NCBI GenBank assembly: GCA_016764415.1
Contig: JAESRY010000162.1
Coordinates: forward strand, 1 to 5,431
Length of the DNA stretch: 5,431 bases
Direction: 5' to 3'
Source: Cycloclasticus sp.
GTDB lineage: Bacteria > Pseudomonadota > Gammaproteobacteria > Methylococcales > Cycloclasticaceae
The notes beneath the pieces are model-generated. The model was not told the origin of the DNA and did no database searches. It worked only from the letters and a program-made list of their open reading frames with translations. The translations under genes and the position numbers were made by a program. How positions within the stretch are numbered: the first letter of the stretch is position 1; every line of letters starts with the position of its first letter. This document shows positions 1-5,431 of this stretch, piece by piece.

Positions 1-758
1 GCACATTATTTTTGGATGAAATTGGCGATATGCCAATGCAAATGCAGGTTAAATTGTTGCGAGTTCTACAAGAAAAAGTGTTTGAGCGTGTGGGTAGCAA
101 TAAACCGATTCAGTGTGATGTTCGTGTGTTGGCCGCTACTCACCGAAACCTTGCAGATGAAATTGAAAAAGGAAATTTCCGTGAAGATTTATTTTATAGA
201 TTGGATGTGTTCCCGATAACAATAGGACCGTTAAGAGATCGTGCGGAAGATATCCCTATGCTTATCAGTGAATTAGTTCAGCGGATTGAAAAAGATAAAA
301 AAGGCTCCGTACGTTTTACTTCGGCCGCACTAATGGTGTTGTGTCAGCACGATTGGCCAGGTAATGTTAGAGAGTTGGCGAATATGGTGGAAAGGCTGGC
401 TATTATTCATGCTTACGGCGTAGTAGATGTTAAAGATTTGCCGGATAAATTCCAAAAGTATGCGGATACACCGCTCGCTATTCAAGTGAGTTTTCCTGAA
501 GAACTGGATTTATTTGGTGATAATACTGCTTTGGTTAGTGATGCTCCTTTAGCTGGATCAAACAATGTTGCTGCGGGTATTTTGCCAGAACAAGGTATTG
601 ATCTTAAGGAGCACCTAAATAACCTCGAGTATTCGCTAATTCAGCAAGCGTTGGATGATTCGAATAACGTGGTAGCGCATGCAGCTAAAAAGCTTAATAT
701 GCGCCGTACAACGTTAGTTGAAAAAATGCGTAAACATGATATTCAACGCGCCGATTAA
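1..758 (+). CDS. fleQ: Flagellar master regulator FleQ/FlrA, C-terminal half (5' end outside window)
   Basis: This is a sigma-54-dependent enhancer-binding protein that sits at the top of the polar flagellar hierarchy and drives class II genes such as the fleSR pair downstream. The first two bases are the end of a split codon; the readable 251 residues start inside the AAA+ domain. Visible are Walker B (TLFLDEIGD, residues 1-9), the sensor I region (AATHRN, 45-49), arginine-finger segment (FREDLFYR, 59-66), sensor II (WPGNVREL, 118-125), a variable linker (about 152-200) and a C-terminal Fis-type helix-turn-helix (about 205-246). The end, with AHAAKKLNMRRTTLVEKMRK, closely matches Pseudomonas FleQ as I remember it and separates it from generic NtrC-type activators. 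ELVQR (90-94) lies where FleQ carries the ExxxR motif described in c-di-GMP binding, so c-di-GMP control is plausible but inferred. The FleQ N-terminal domain, Walker A and GAFTGA loop lie upstream of the window. Confidence 0.95.
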   Translation, partial: TLFLDEIGDMPMQMQVKLLRVLQEKVFERVGSNKPIQCDVRVLAATHRNLADEIEKGNFREDLFYRLDVFPITIGPLRDRAEDIPMLISELVQRIEKDKKGSVRFTSAALMVLCQHDWPGNVRELANMVERLAIIHAYGVVDVKDLPDKFQKYADTPLAIQVSFPEELDLFGDNTALVSDAPLAGSNNVAAGILPEQGIDLKEHLNNLEYSLIQQALDDSNNVVAHAAKKLNMRRTTLVEKMRKHDIQRAD

Positions 759-768
759 GCGCCCATTA

Positions 769-780
769 TTTGACGTTAAA
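769..780. promoter_or_regulatory. Candidate FleQ binding site upstream of fleSR
   Basis: The short near-palindrome TTGACGTTAA lies about 70-80 bases upstream of the predicted fleS transcription start. It shares the TTGAC half-site with the FleQ consensus (GTCAATnnATTGAC-like), but its other half is a poor match. Pseudomonas FleQ has been reported to bind upstream of the fleSR promoter at roughly this distance, which is the main reason for listing it. The surrounding DNA is AT-rich, so a chance match is quite possible. Confidence 0.25.
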
Positions 781-825
781 ATATTTTTAATTCCTAACTG
801 ACTGTTTTAAAAGAATAAAATAAAC

Positions 826-841
826 TGGCACGTTTTTGGCA
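826..841 (+). promoter_or_regulatory. Sigma-54 (RpoN) promoter of fleSR
   Basis: TGGCACGTTTTTGGCA fits the sigma-54 consensus TGGCACRNNNNTTGCW with correct spacing: GG at 827-828 (-24) and GC at 839-840 (-12), ten bases apart. The only departure is G instead of T at 838 in the -12 element. Transcription should start about 12 bases after the GC, near 852-853, leaving a leader of about 22 bases before the fleS start. The activator is expected to be FleQ, encoded immediately upstream. The placement in the gap between fleQ and fleS matches the known class II promoter of fleSR. Confidence 0.85.
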
Positions 842-874
842 TTATCTGTAATACATTAATTATGTTTACAGACT

Positions 875-2053
875 ATGAGCTTACTTGCCACAACTGAAAC
901 CTTTCAAACCAATAAGCCGCTTGAAGAGGCATTTCTTGCCTTTAATCAAATTTCGCAGCACCTTACGGATTCTTATCAGCAACTAGAAAAACGGGTTGTA
1001 ACGCTTAGCGATGAATTAGCCAGAACACATTCAGAGCGGATTAGACACCTGTCTGAAAAAGAAACGCTAGCGAAACAGCTTGAAGGCCTTATCGAAGTGA
1101 TGCCTGGTGCATTGATTGTTCTAGATGAGCAGCAACAGATTATAAAAGCGAATGCGTGCGCTCGTACTTGGTTAGCGGATGACATTGTTGGGCTTAATTG
1201 GCAAGCAGTGAGTGAAGACCGTTTAACTAGCGATGAATTACTGAGTAACCAGTGCACATTGAAGAATGGTCGGGTGGTTACCGTGTCTAAAACAACGCTA
1301 ATGGGTGAATCTGGCGACGTTGTTTTGTTGAGCGACATTACACAACAACAAATCCTTCAACAGCAACTTGAACATAAAAAGAAACTTGCTGAAATGGGTG
1401 AGTTTTCTGCAAGTTTGGCACACCAAATACGTACGCCTCTTGCGTCAGCATTACTCTATGCATCTCAGCTCAATAGTGATGCGTTACCGGAGGAATCCAG
1501 AGAAAAATTTTCGAATAAGCTTCTTGAGAGGTTAAGAATGTTGAATTCCCTTGTGACAGATATGTTGCGCTATTCACGTAGCGGCCAGTTTATAAAAGCA
1601 CCGGTTAATATCTCAGGTTTTATTGATCGTCTGTCTCGGCTATATCAAGAAAAAACAGTCAGTTTTGAAACAAATTCAATCTCATCAATTACGGTCGATA
1701 TCAGTGAAGAAGCGCTTGCCGGAGCTGTCAGCAATCTAATCGATAATGCGCTTGATGCTATTGGTTATGACGCCAGTGTTGAGTGTGTGATTGAGCTGAG
1801 TAATAACAATGAATTAATTATCAAAGTTAAAGACGAAGGCGTTGGCCTAACGCTTGAACAACAAAATCGAATTTTTGAGCCTTTTTATTCAAGTAAAGCA
1901 AACGGCACCGGCCTTGGCTTGGCAGTAGTTAATGAAGTGGTCAGCGCGCATAAAGGCTCAGTTGAGTGTCAATCCAAAATAGGTGTGGGTACGACGATGG
2001 TATTAACGTTACCGGTTGTTATCTCAGCATCAAAAAACATGAACAGGGAGTAA
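875..2053 (+). CDS. fleS: Flagellar sensor histidine kinase FleS/FlrB
   Basis: This cytoplasmic kinase phosphorylates FleR to switch on the middle tier of flagellar genes. The 392-residue length fits the family. There is no signal peptide or membrane segment. In order: a helical, probably coiled-coil N-terminus (about 15-72), a PAS-like sensor domain (about 72-155), a short coiled coil (about 156-172), HisKA dimerisation domain with the phospho-accepting His183 in LAHQIRTPLA, and an HATPase_c domain with N-box (NLIDNALDA, 287-295), G1 (DEGVGL, 320-325), F-box (FEPFYSSK, 334-341) and G2 (GTGLGLA, 344-350). The residue after the histidine is Gln, as I recall for FleS/FlrB, rather than the usual Glu. 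The ATG at 875 has no clear Shine-Dalgarno sequence; it is kept because it lies just after the promoter and no other in-frame start is plausible before residue 76. It is expressed from the sigma-54 promoter at 826-841, together with fleR. Confidence 0.95.
   Translation: MSLLATTETFQTNKPLEEAFLAFNQISQHLTDSYQQLEKRVVTLSDELARTHSERIRHLSEKETLAKQLEGLIEVMPGALIVLDEQQQIIKANACARTWLADDIVGLNWQAVSEDRLTSDELLSNQCTLKNGRVVTVSKTTLMGESGDVVLLSDITQQQILQQQLEHKKKLAEMGEFSASLAHQIRTPLASALLYASQLNSDALPEESREKFSNKLLERLRMLNSLVTDMLRYSRSGQFIKAPVNISGFIDRLSRLYQEKTVSFETNSISSITVDISEEALAGAVSNLIDNALDAIGYDASVECVIELSNNNELIIKVKDEGVGLTLEQQNRIFEPFYSSKANGTGLGLAVVNEVVSAHKGSVECQSKIGVGTTMVLTLPVVISASKNMNRE
2046..2050 (+). promoter_or_regulatory. 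Ribosome binding site of fleR
   Basis: GGGAG lies inside the last codons of fleS. It is 9 bases before the GTG at 2060 and 12 before the ATG at 2063, so spacing slightly favours GTG while codon preference favours ATG. Its position inside fleS suggests that the two genes are translated in step. Confidence 0.6.
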
Positions 2054-2059
2054 TTTATC

Positions 2060-3400
2060 GTGATGAAGGAAGTAGACGTACTAATTGTTGAAGATGACAT
2101 GCCTTTGCAAGAGGCAATAAATGATGCCTTGATAAGTTATGGTTATTCAACACGTTGTGTAAATAACGGTGTTGAGGCATTAAATGCATTAGAAGATGTT
2201 CGTGCGCGGCTGGTGATTAGTGATGTTCAAATGAAGCAGATGGGCGGCATTGAACTATTGAATAAATTAAAGGCCCGGTTCCCCAGCTTACCTGTTTTAT
2301 TAATGACCGCTCATGCGACAGTCGAAAAAGCGGTTAAGGCGATTCAGTCGGGTGCTGCTGATTATTTGACCAAGCCATTTGAAGTAGATGCTCTTATTGT
2401 AAATGTTGAACAAACAATAGCACCTGAAGCAACGAGTTTTGGTGAGTTACCCAGTAATGACAGTAGCATGCAAGATATTGTTGCGCTTGCGGGTCGAGTT
2501 GCAAAGAGCGAAGCGACGGTATTAATTCAAGGTGAAAGCGGTACAGGCAAGGAAGTATTAGCACGGTTTATTCATAAAAACTCGGGCAGAAGCAAAAAAC
2601 CATTTGTAGCTATAAATTGCGCCGCTATTCCAGAAAACATGCTTGAAGCAATGCTATTCGGTTATGAAAAAGGTGCGTTTACAGGCGCATATCAATCATC
2701 GCCGGGTAAGTTCGAACAAGCGCAAGGCGGCACTATTTTGTTAGATGAAGTGTCAGAAATGAATATTCTGTTGCAAGCAAAACTGTTACGCGTTCTTCAA
2801 GAAAAAGAAGTCGAACGGCTAGGCGGTAGAAAGACAATCTCGTTAGACGTGCGAGTGCTTGCGACGACCAATAGAAATTTACATGATTTTGTGAGTGAGG
2901 GTAAATTCAGAGAGGATTTGCTGTACCGAATTAATGTTTTTCCTATCACCATTCCTCCTTTGCGAGAACGTAAATCTGATATTTTAGCATTAGCAAAAAC
3001 GATGATTACTCGCTATTACAACGGCGAAAAATCAGCGCCTAAGTTATCGGCGGGTGCGATTAAATTATTGGAGAAACATTGTTGGAAAGGCAATGTTCGT
3101 GAGCTCGAAAATGTTATCCAACGCGCTTTGATTATGGCATCTAGTTCAATTATTGGTGAGGATGATTTGATATTTGAATTAGGTGAGACAGTACGAGCTC
3201 AAGCACCACTGAGTGAAGCTAATATCGATAGTGGATTGAATCAAGGCGTTAAGGCGGTTGAAGACAAGTTGATTATTGAGACCCTTGTGGACTCTAACGG
3301 CAGTAGAAAAAATACAGCAGAGCGACTAGGTATTAGTGCTCGAACCTTGCGTTACAAAATTGCGCGTATGCGTGATTCAGGCATAGAAATACCCGTTTAA
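2060..3400 (+). CDS. fleR: Flagellar sigma-54 response regulator FleR/FlrC
   Basis: This is the response regulator partner of FleS; when phosphorylated it activates sigma-54 promoters of later hook and basal-body genes. Numbering from GTG 2060 gives 446 residues; ATG 2063 is the alternative start and removes only one residue. The receiver domain (about 5-118) has acidic residues E11, D12 and D13, phospho-acceptor Asp55 (ISDVQM), Thr83 and Lys105 (TKPF). The AAA+ domain (about 132-365) has Walker A (GESGTGKE, 158-165), the sigma-54-contacting GAFTGA loop (205-210), Walker B (TILLDE, 225-230) and the arginine-finger segment (FREDLLYR, 283-290). Sensor II reads WKGNVREL (342-349), with Lys where most relatives have Pro. 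A Fis-type helix-turn-helix closes the protein (about 398-440; LGISARTLRYKI). All key catalytic residues are present, so it should be an active activator. It follows fleS by only 6-9 bases, so the two form one operon. Confidence 0.95.
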   Translation: MMKEVDVLIVEDDMPLQEAINDALISYGYSTRCVNNGVEALNALEDVRARLVISDVQMKQMGGIELLNKLKARFPSLPVLLMTAHATVEKAVKAIQSGAADYLTKPFEVDALIVNVEQTIAPEATSFGELPSNDSSMQDIVALAGRVAKSEATVLIQGESGTGKEVLARFIHKNSGRSKKPFVAINCAAIPENMLEAMLFGYEKGAFTGAYQSSPGKFEQAQGGTILLDEVSEMNILLQAKLLRVLQEKEVERLGGRKTISLDVRVLATTNRNLHDFVSEGKFREDLLYRINVFPITIPPLRERKSDILALAKTMITRYYNGEKSAPKLSAGAIKLLEKHCWKGNVRELENVIQRALIMASSSIIGEDDLIFELGETVRAQAPLSEANIDSGLNQGVKAVEDKLIIETLVDSNGSRKNTAERLGISARTLRYKIARMRDSGIEIPV

Positions 3401-3432
3401 TTGTTTATCCAGATCAGCAGAGCTAACGAAAT

Positions 3433-3438
3433 AAAGGA
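3433..3438 (+). promoter_or_regulatory. Ribosome binding site of fliE
   Basis: AAAGGA lies 6 bases before the ATG at 3445, a good Shine-Dalgarno match at near-ideal spacing. It fixes the fliE start and is the strongest translation signal among the gene starts in this window. Confidence 0.8.
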
Positions 3439-3444
3439 ACTATT

Positions 3445-3762
3445 ATGAGTAATATGCAAATCAATAACGTGTTGGCGCAAATGCGTGCAATGTCAGCCCA
3501 AGCTACGAATTCAGTAGTAGAAACGAAACCGACTAATTTGTCAGATTTTTCAACGATGTTAAGCCAATCAATTGAAGCGGTTAATAAAACGCAAAAGCAA
3601 GCAGGTGCTTTATCAACAGCGTTTACAAAAGGTGAAACAGATGCCAGTTTGGCTGAGGTGATGGTGTCTTTACAAAAAGCCAACTTGTCATTTCAAACGG
3701 TTTTACAAACTAGAAATAAATTAGTTGATGCGTATAAAGATGTTATGCGCATGACGATGTAA
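3445..3762 (+). CDS. fliE: Flagellar hook-basal body protein FliE
   Basis: FliE is a small periplasmic basal-body protein that joins the FliF MS ring to the proximal rod and is among the first substrates of the flagellar export apparatus. At 105 residues it has the usual family length, with no cleavable signal peptide, as expected for a type III export substrate. The variable N-terminus is followed by the conserved helical C-terminal part: the segment around FSTMLSQSIEAVNKTQKQA (35-53), then DASLAEVMVSLQKANLSFQ (66-84), then the hallmark ending TRNKLVDAYKDVMRM (89-103). It lies 44 bases after fleR and 50 bases before fliF, on the same strand, which is the standard fliEF order. I see no convincing sigma-54 or terminator signal in the gap before it, so it may be read through from the fleSR promoter, or its own promoter may lie within fleR and be weak by sequence. 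Confidence 0.95.
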   Translation: MSNMQINNVLAQMRAMSAQATNSVVETKPTNLSDFSTMLSQSIEAVNKTQKQAGALSTAFTKGETDASLAEVMVSLQKANLSFQTVLQTRNKLVDAYKDVMRMTM

Positions 3763-3812
3763 CGATTAGTGCAAACGTTCAAATAAAATAAAACGATTAT
3801 AGGTTCAATATT

Positions 3813-5431
3813 ATGGCAACTCCCGCAGAACAAGCAACGATGCAAATGCAGATCCCGCAAGGCAATTTGATGATGCGTCAACTCGGCATAATGATAGCGC
3901 TTGCGGTGAGCGTTGCGCTAGGTGTGGCGGTGGTTTTATGGTCGCAAACGCCAAATTACAGCATGCTTTACAGTAACTTGGCTGACCGTGAATTGAGTGC
4001 TGTGGTGTCGGGACTGCAACAATCAGGCGTTGAATATAAATTAGAGGCAGGTTCGGGTGCTATTTTGGTCCCGTCATCGAAAGTTGATGAGTTACGTATA
4101 AAGCTAGCAGGTTTAGGCTTGCCTCGTGGTGGTGGGCAAGGTTTCGAATTACTTGAAAAAGATACCGGTTTCGGTGCCAGTCACTCGATTGAAAAAGTTC
4201 GTATTCAGCGTGCATTAGAAGGTGAAATTGCACGATCAATTACGACCATTCAAAGTATTCGATCAGCCCGTGTTTTGCTGGCTATTCCAAAGCAGTCTAT
4301 TTTTCTAAGGCACAGAAAAAAACCGAGCGCTTCAGTTGTTGTTGATATGTATCGAGGGCGAACATTGAAAAAATCGGATGTGGCTTCAATTCTACATTTA
4401 GTTTCATCAGCTGTGCCGCAGTTAGATGTATCTCAAGTGACGGTAGTGGATCAAAGAGGTACGTTATTGAGCTCAAAAAAGTCTAACGATGCTATCTCAA
4501 TGACCAATAATCAATTTGAATTTAAACAAGGTGTTGAAGAACATCTTATTGGCCGAATAGAGAGTATTTTATCGCCTATTGTTGGAGTGGGTTCAATCAG
4601 AGCAACTGCATCGGTGGATGTGGATTTTACGGTTACAGAGCAAACGCAAGAACAATACAATCCTGATTTGTCAGCATTAAGAAGTGAACAAGTGACCGAG
4701 GAGCAAAGTAGCTTAGCGGGTGCGCAAGGAGTGCCGGGTGCGTTATCTAATCAGCCTCCTATTGCAGGTGTTGCGCCAGAAGTGGCAACTGGCAGCGAGG
4801 GTGGAAGCCAGGCAGCTGCATCGATGAACGTAAATAAAAGAGCGATAAAAAATTACGAGTTAGATAAGAAAATCAGCCATACAAAATTATCAACGGGGCA
4901 ATTAAAGCGCGTAACTGTTGCGGTGGTTATTGATAACAAACAAGGGGCAGCAGGTGCAGATGGAACGAGTACTTCAGAACCTTATAGCGCTGAAGACATT
5001 GCTAAATTTACGAGTATTGTAAAAGAAGCTATCGGCTTTAATGAGTTAAGAGGCGATAGTGTAACGGTGACTAATTTGGCCTTTATTAAACCGGCAATAC
5101 CAGAGGCCTTGCCTGAAATACCACTTTGGGAGCAGGCGTGGGTACTGGATATAGCCAAGCAAGCAGTGGGTGGTATTTTTGCTTTAATCTTAATATTTGT
5201 TGTCTTAAAACCGACGATTAAGAGCTTATTAGAAAAACCTGCTGTTGCAATGATGCCAGCAGAGGCACAAGGTATGGTGGCGGGTCCCGATGGCATGATG
5301 GTGCCTGGACAAATGGCTCAGGCTGGCGGCGCACAATTAGCGCTTGAGTCGGACGAAGAGTTGATGTTGTTAGAAGCGCCAAAAAGTTATGAGCAACGCC
5401 TAGAAATGGCGCAAAAGATAGCCGGTGAAGA
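3813..5431 (+). CDS. fliF: Flagellar MS-ring protein FliF (3' end outside window)
   Basis: FliF forms the inner-membrane MS ring, the platform on which the switch, export apparatus and rod are built. The frame is open from ATG 3813 to the window edge (539 complete codons plus two bases). The family usually has about 560-570 residues, so only the extreme C-terminus is missing. In order: a short cytoplasmic N-terminus, membrane segment 1 (about 25-43), the periplasmic ring-building domains (about 46-215) with family signatures GFELLEKDTGFG (110-121), RALEGEIARSI (133-143) and LAIPKQS (156-162) followed by KKPSASV (169-175), then the beta-collar region with a low-complexity Gly/Ala/Gln-rich loop (about 300-340), membrane segment 2 (about 448-466), a Met/Gly-rich cytoplasmic stretch (479-507) and the start of the FliG-binding tail (YEQRLEMAQKIAGE, 526-539). 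Upstream only a weak AGG (3801-3803) serves as a Shine-Dalgarno, 9 bases before the ATG. Translational help from fliE is possible. FliG should be encoded next. Confidence 0.95.
   Translation, partial: MATPAEQATMQMQIPQGNLMMRQLGIMIALAVSVALGVAVVLWSQTPNYSMLYSNLADRELSAVVSGLQQSGVEYKLEAGSGAILVPSSKVDELRIKLAGLGLPRGGGQGFELLEKDTGFGASHSIEKVRIQRALEGEIARSITTIQSIRSARVLLAIPKQSIFLRHRKKPSASVVVDMYRGRTLKKSDVASILHLVSSAVPQLDVSQVTVVDQRGTLLSSKKSNDAISMTNNQFEFKQGVEEHLIGRIESILSPIVGVGSIRATASVDVDFTVTEQTQEQYNPDLSALRSEQVTEEQSSLAGAQGVPGALSNQPPIAGVAPEVATGSEGGSQAAASMNVNKRAIKNYELDKKISHTKLSTGQLKRVTVAVVIDNKQGAAGADGTSTSEPYSAEDIAKFTSIVKEAIGFNELRGDSVTVTNLAFIKPAIPEALPEIPLWEQAWVLDIAKQAVGGIFALILIFVVLKPTIKSLLEKPAVAMMPAEAQGMVAGPDGMMVPGQMAQAGGAQLALESDEELMLLEAPKSYEQRLEMAQKIAGE

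Noticed and set aside
748..762. GCGC-cgattaa-GCGC inverted repeat across the fleQ stop as a possible terminator
   Set aside because: The stem is only 4 bp and is not followed by a T-run, so it does not qualify as an intrinsic terminator.
976..1338. Minus-strand open frame of 120 codons within fleS
   Set aside because: It lies wholly within fleS, has no recognisable domain or ribosome binding site, and is explained as a shadow of the + strand gene.
3288..3302. TGG...GGCA pattern near the end of fleR as a sigma-54 promoter for fliE
   Set aside because: The GG and GC are 9 bases apart, not 10, and sigma-54 tolerates spacing changes poorly. The -24 box (TGGACT) and the -12 box (CGGCA) are also weak, and the site lies within coding sequence.
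1..3400. Similarity between the FleQ and FleR AAA+ regions as a recent tandem duplication
   Set aside because: The proteins share only family-level motifs, and their linkers and DNA-binding ends differ. They are ancient paralogues found together in many polarly flagellated gammaproteobacteria.
3401..3430. TTGTTT-N17-TAACGA as a sigma-70 promoter for fliE
   Set aside because: Both boxes match the consensus poorly, and such matches are expected by chance in AT-rich DNA.
3423..3881. Two minus-strand open frames opposite fliE and the start of fliF
   Set aside because: Both oppose well-supported genes, resemble no family I know, and lack start signals.
4316..4322. Run of seven A in fliF as a possible frameshift site
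   Set aside because: The frame continues through it with the expected FliF signature KKPSASV, so there is no sign of frame disruption.
4982..5296. Minus-strand open frame of 104 codons within fliF
   Set aside because: It is antisense to conserved FliF sequence that includes membrane segment 2; its hydrophobic look mirrors that, and no start signal is seen.

Overview
This window is part of the flagellar gene cluster of a gammaproteobacterium, most likely one with a polar flagellum under sigma-54 control, as in Pseudomonas and Vibrio. The evidence is the gene order fleQ-fleS-fleR-fliE-fliF (flrA-flrB-flrC-fliE-fliF in Vibrio naming), all on the + strand, together with family-specific motifs in each protein. 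Base composition is AT-leaning by eye, so a marine or otherwise low-GC lineage is plausible. I cannot name a genus from the sequence alone.

Layout: (1) Positions 1-758 hold the C-terminal half of FleQ, the flagellar master regulator, cut by the left window edge. (2) Positions 759-874 are an AT-rich 116-base gap with a good sigma-54 promoter (826-841) and a weak candidate FleQ site upstream of it. (3) Positions 875-2053 encode the sensor kinase FleS. (4) Positions 2060-3400 (or from 2063) encode its partner FleR, a sigma-54 activator with a receiver domain, 6-9 bases after fleS. (5) Positions 3445-3762 encode FliE, the basal-body protein linking the MS ring to the rod. (6) Positions 3813-5431 encode FliF, the MS-ring protein, open to the right window edge and missing only about its last 20-30 residues.

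How the genes work together: in the known hierarchy FleQ with sigma-54 activates class II genes, including fleSR and the fliEF basal-body genes. FleS then phosphorylates FleR, and FleR with sigma-54 activates later hook and rod genes. FliF and FliE are the first structural pieces of the basal body. The window therefore spans the step from master regulator to second-tier regulator to first structural genes.

The region is compact and well conserved. I see no mobile elements, CRISPR arrays, RNA genes, broken genes or signs of an undescribed system. The points worth a second look are small: promoter details, an unusual lysine in FleR, the glutamine after the FleS histidine, and the absence of an obvious promoter before fliE.
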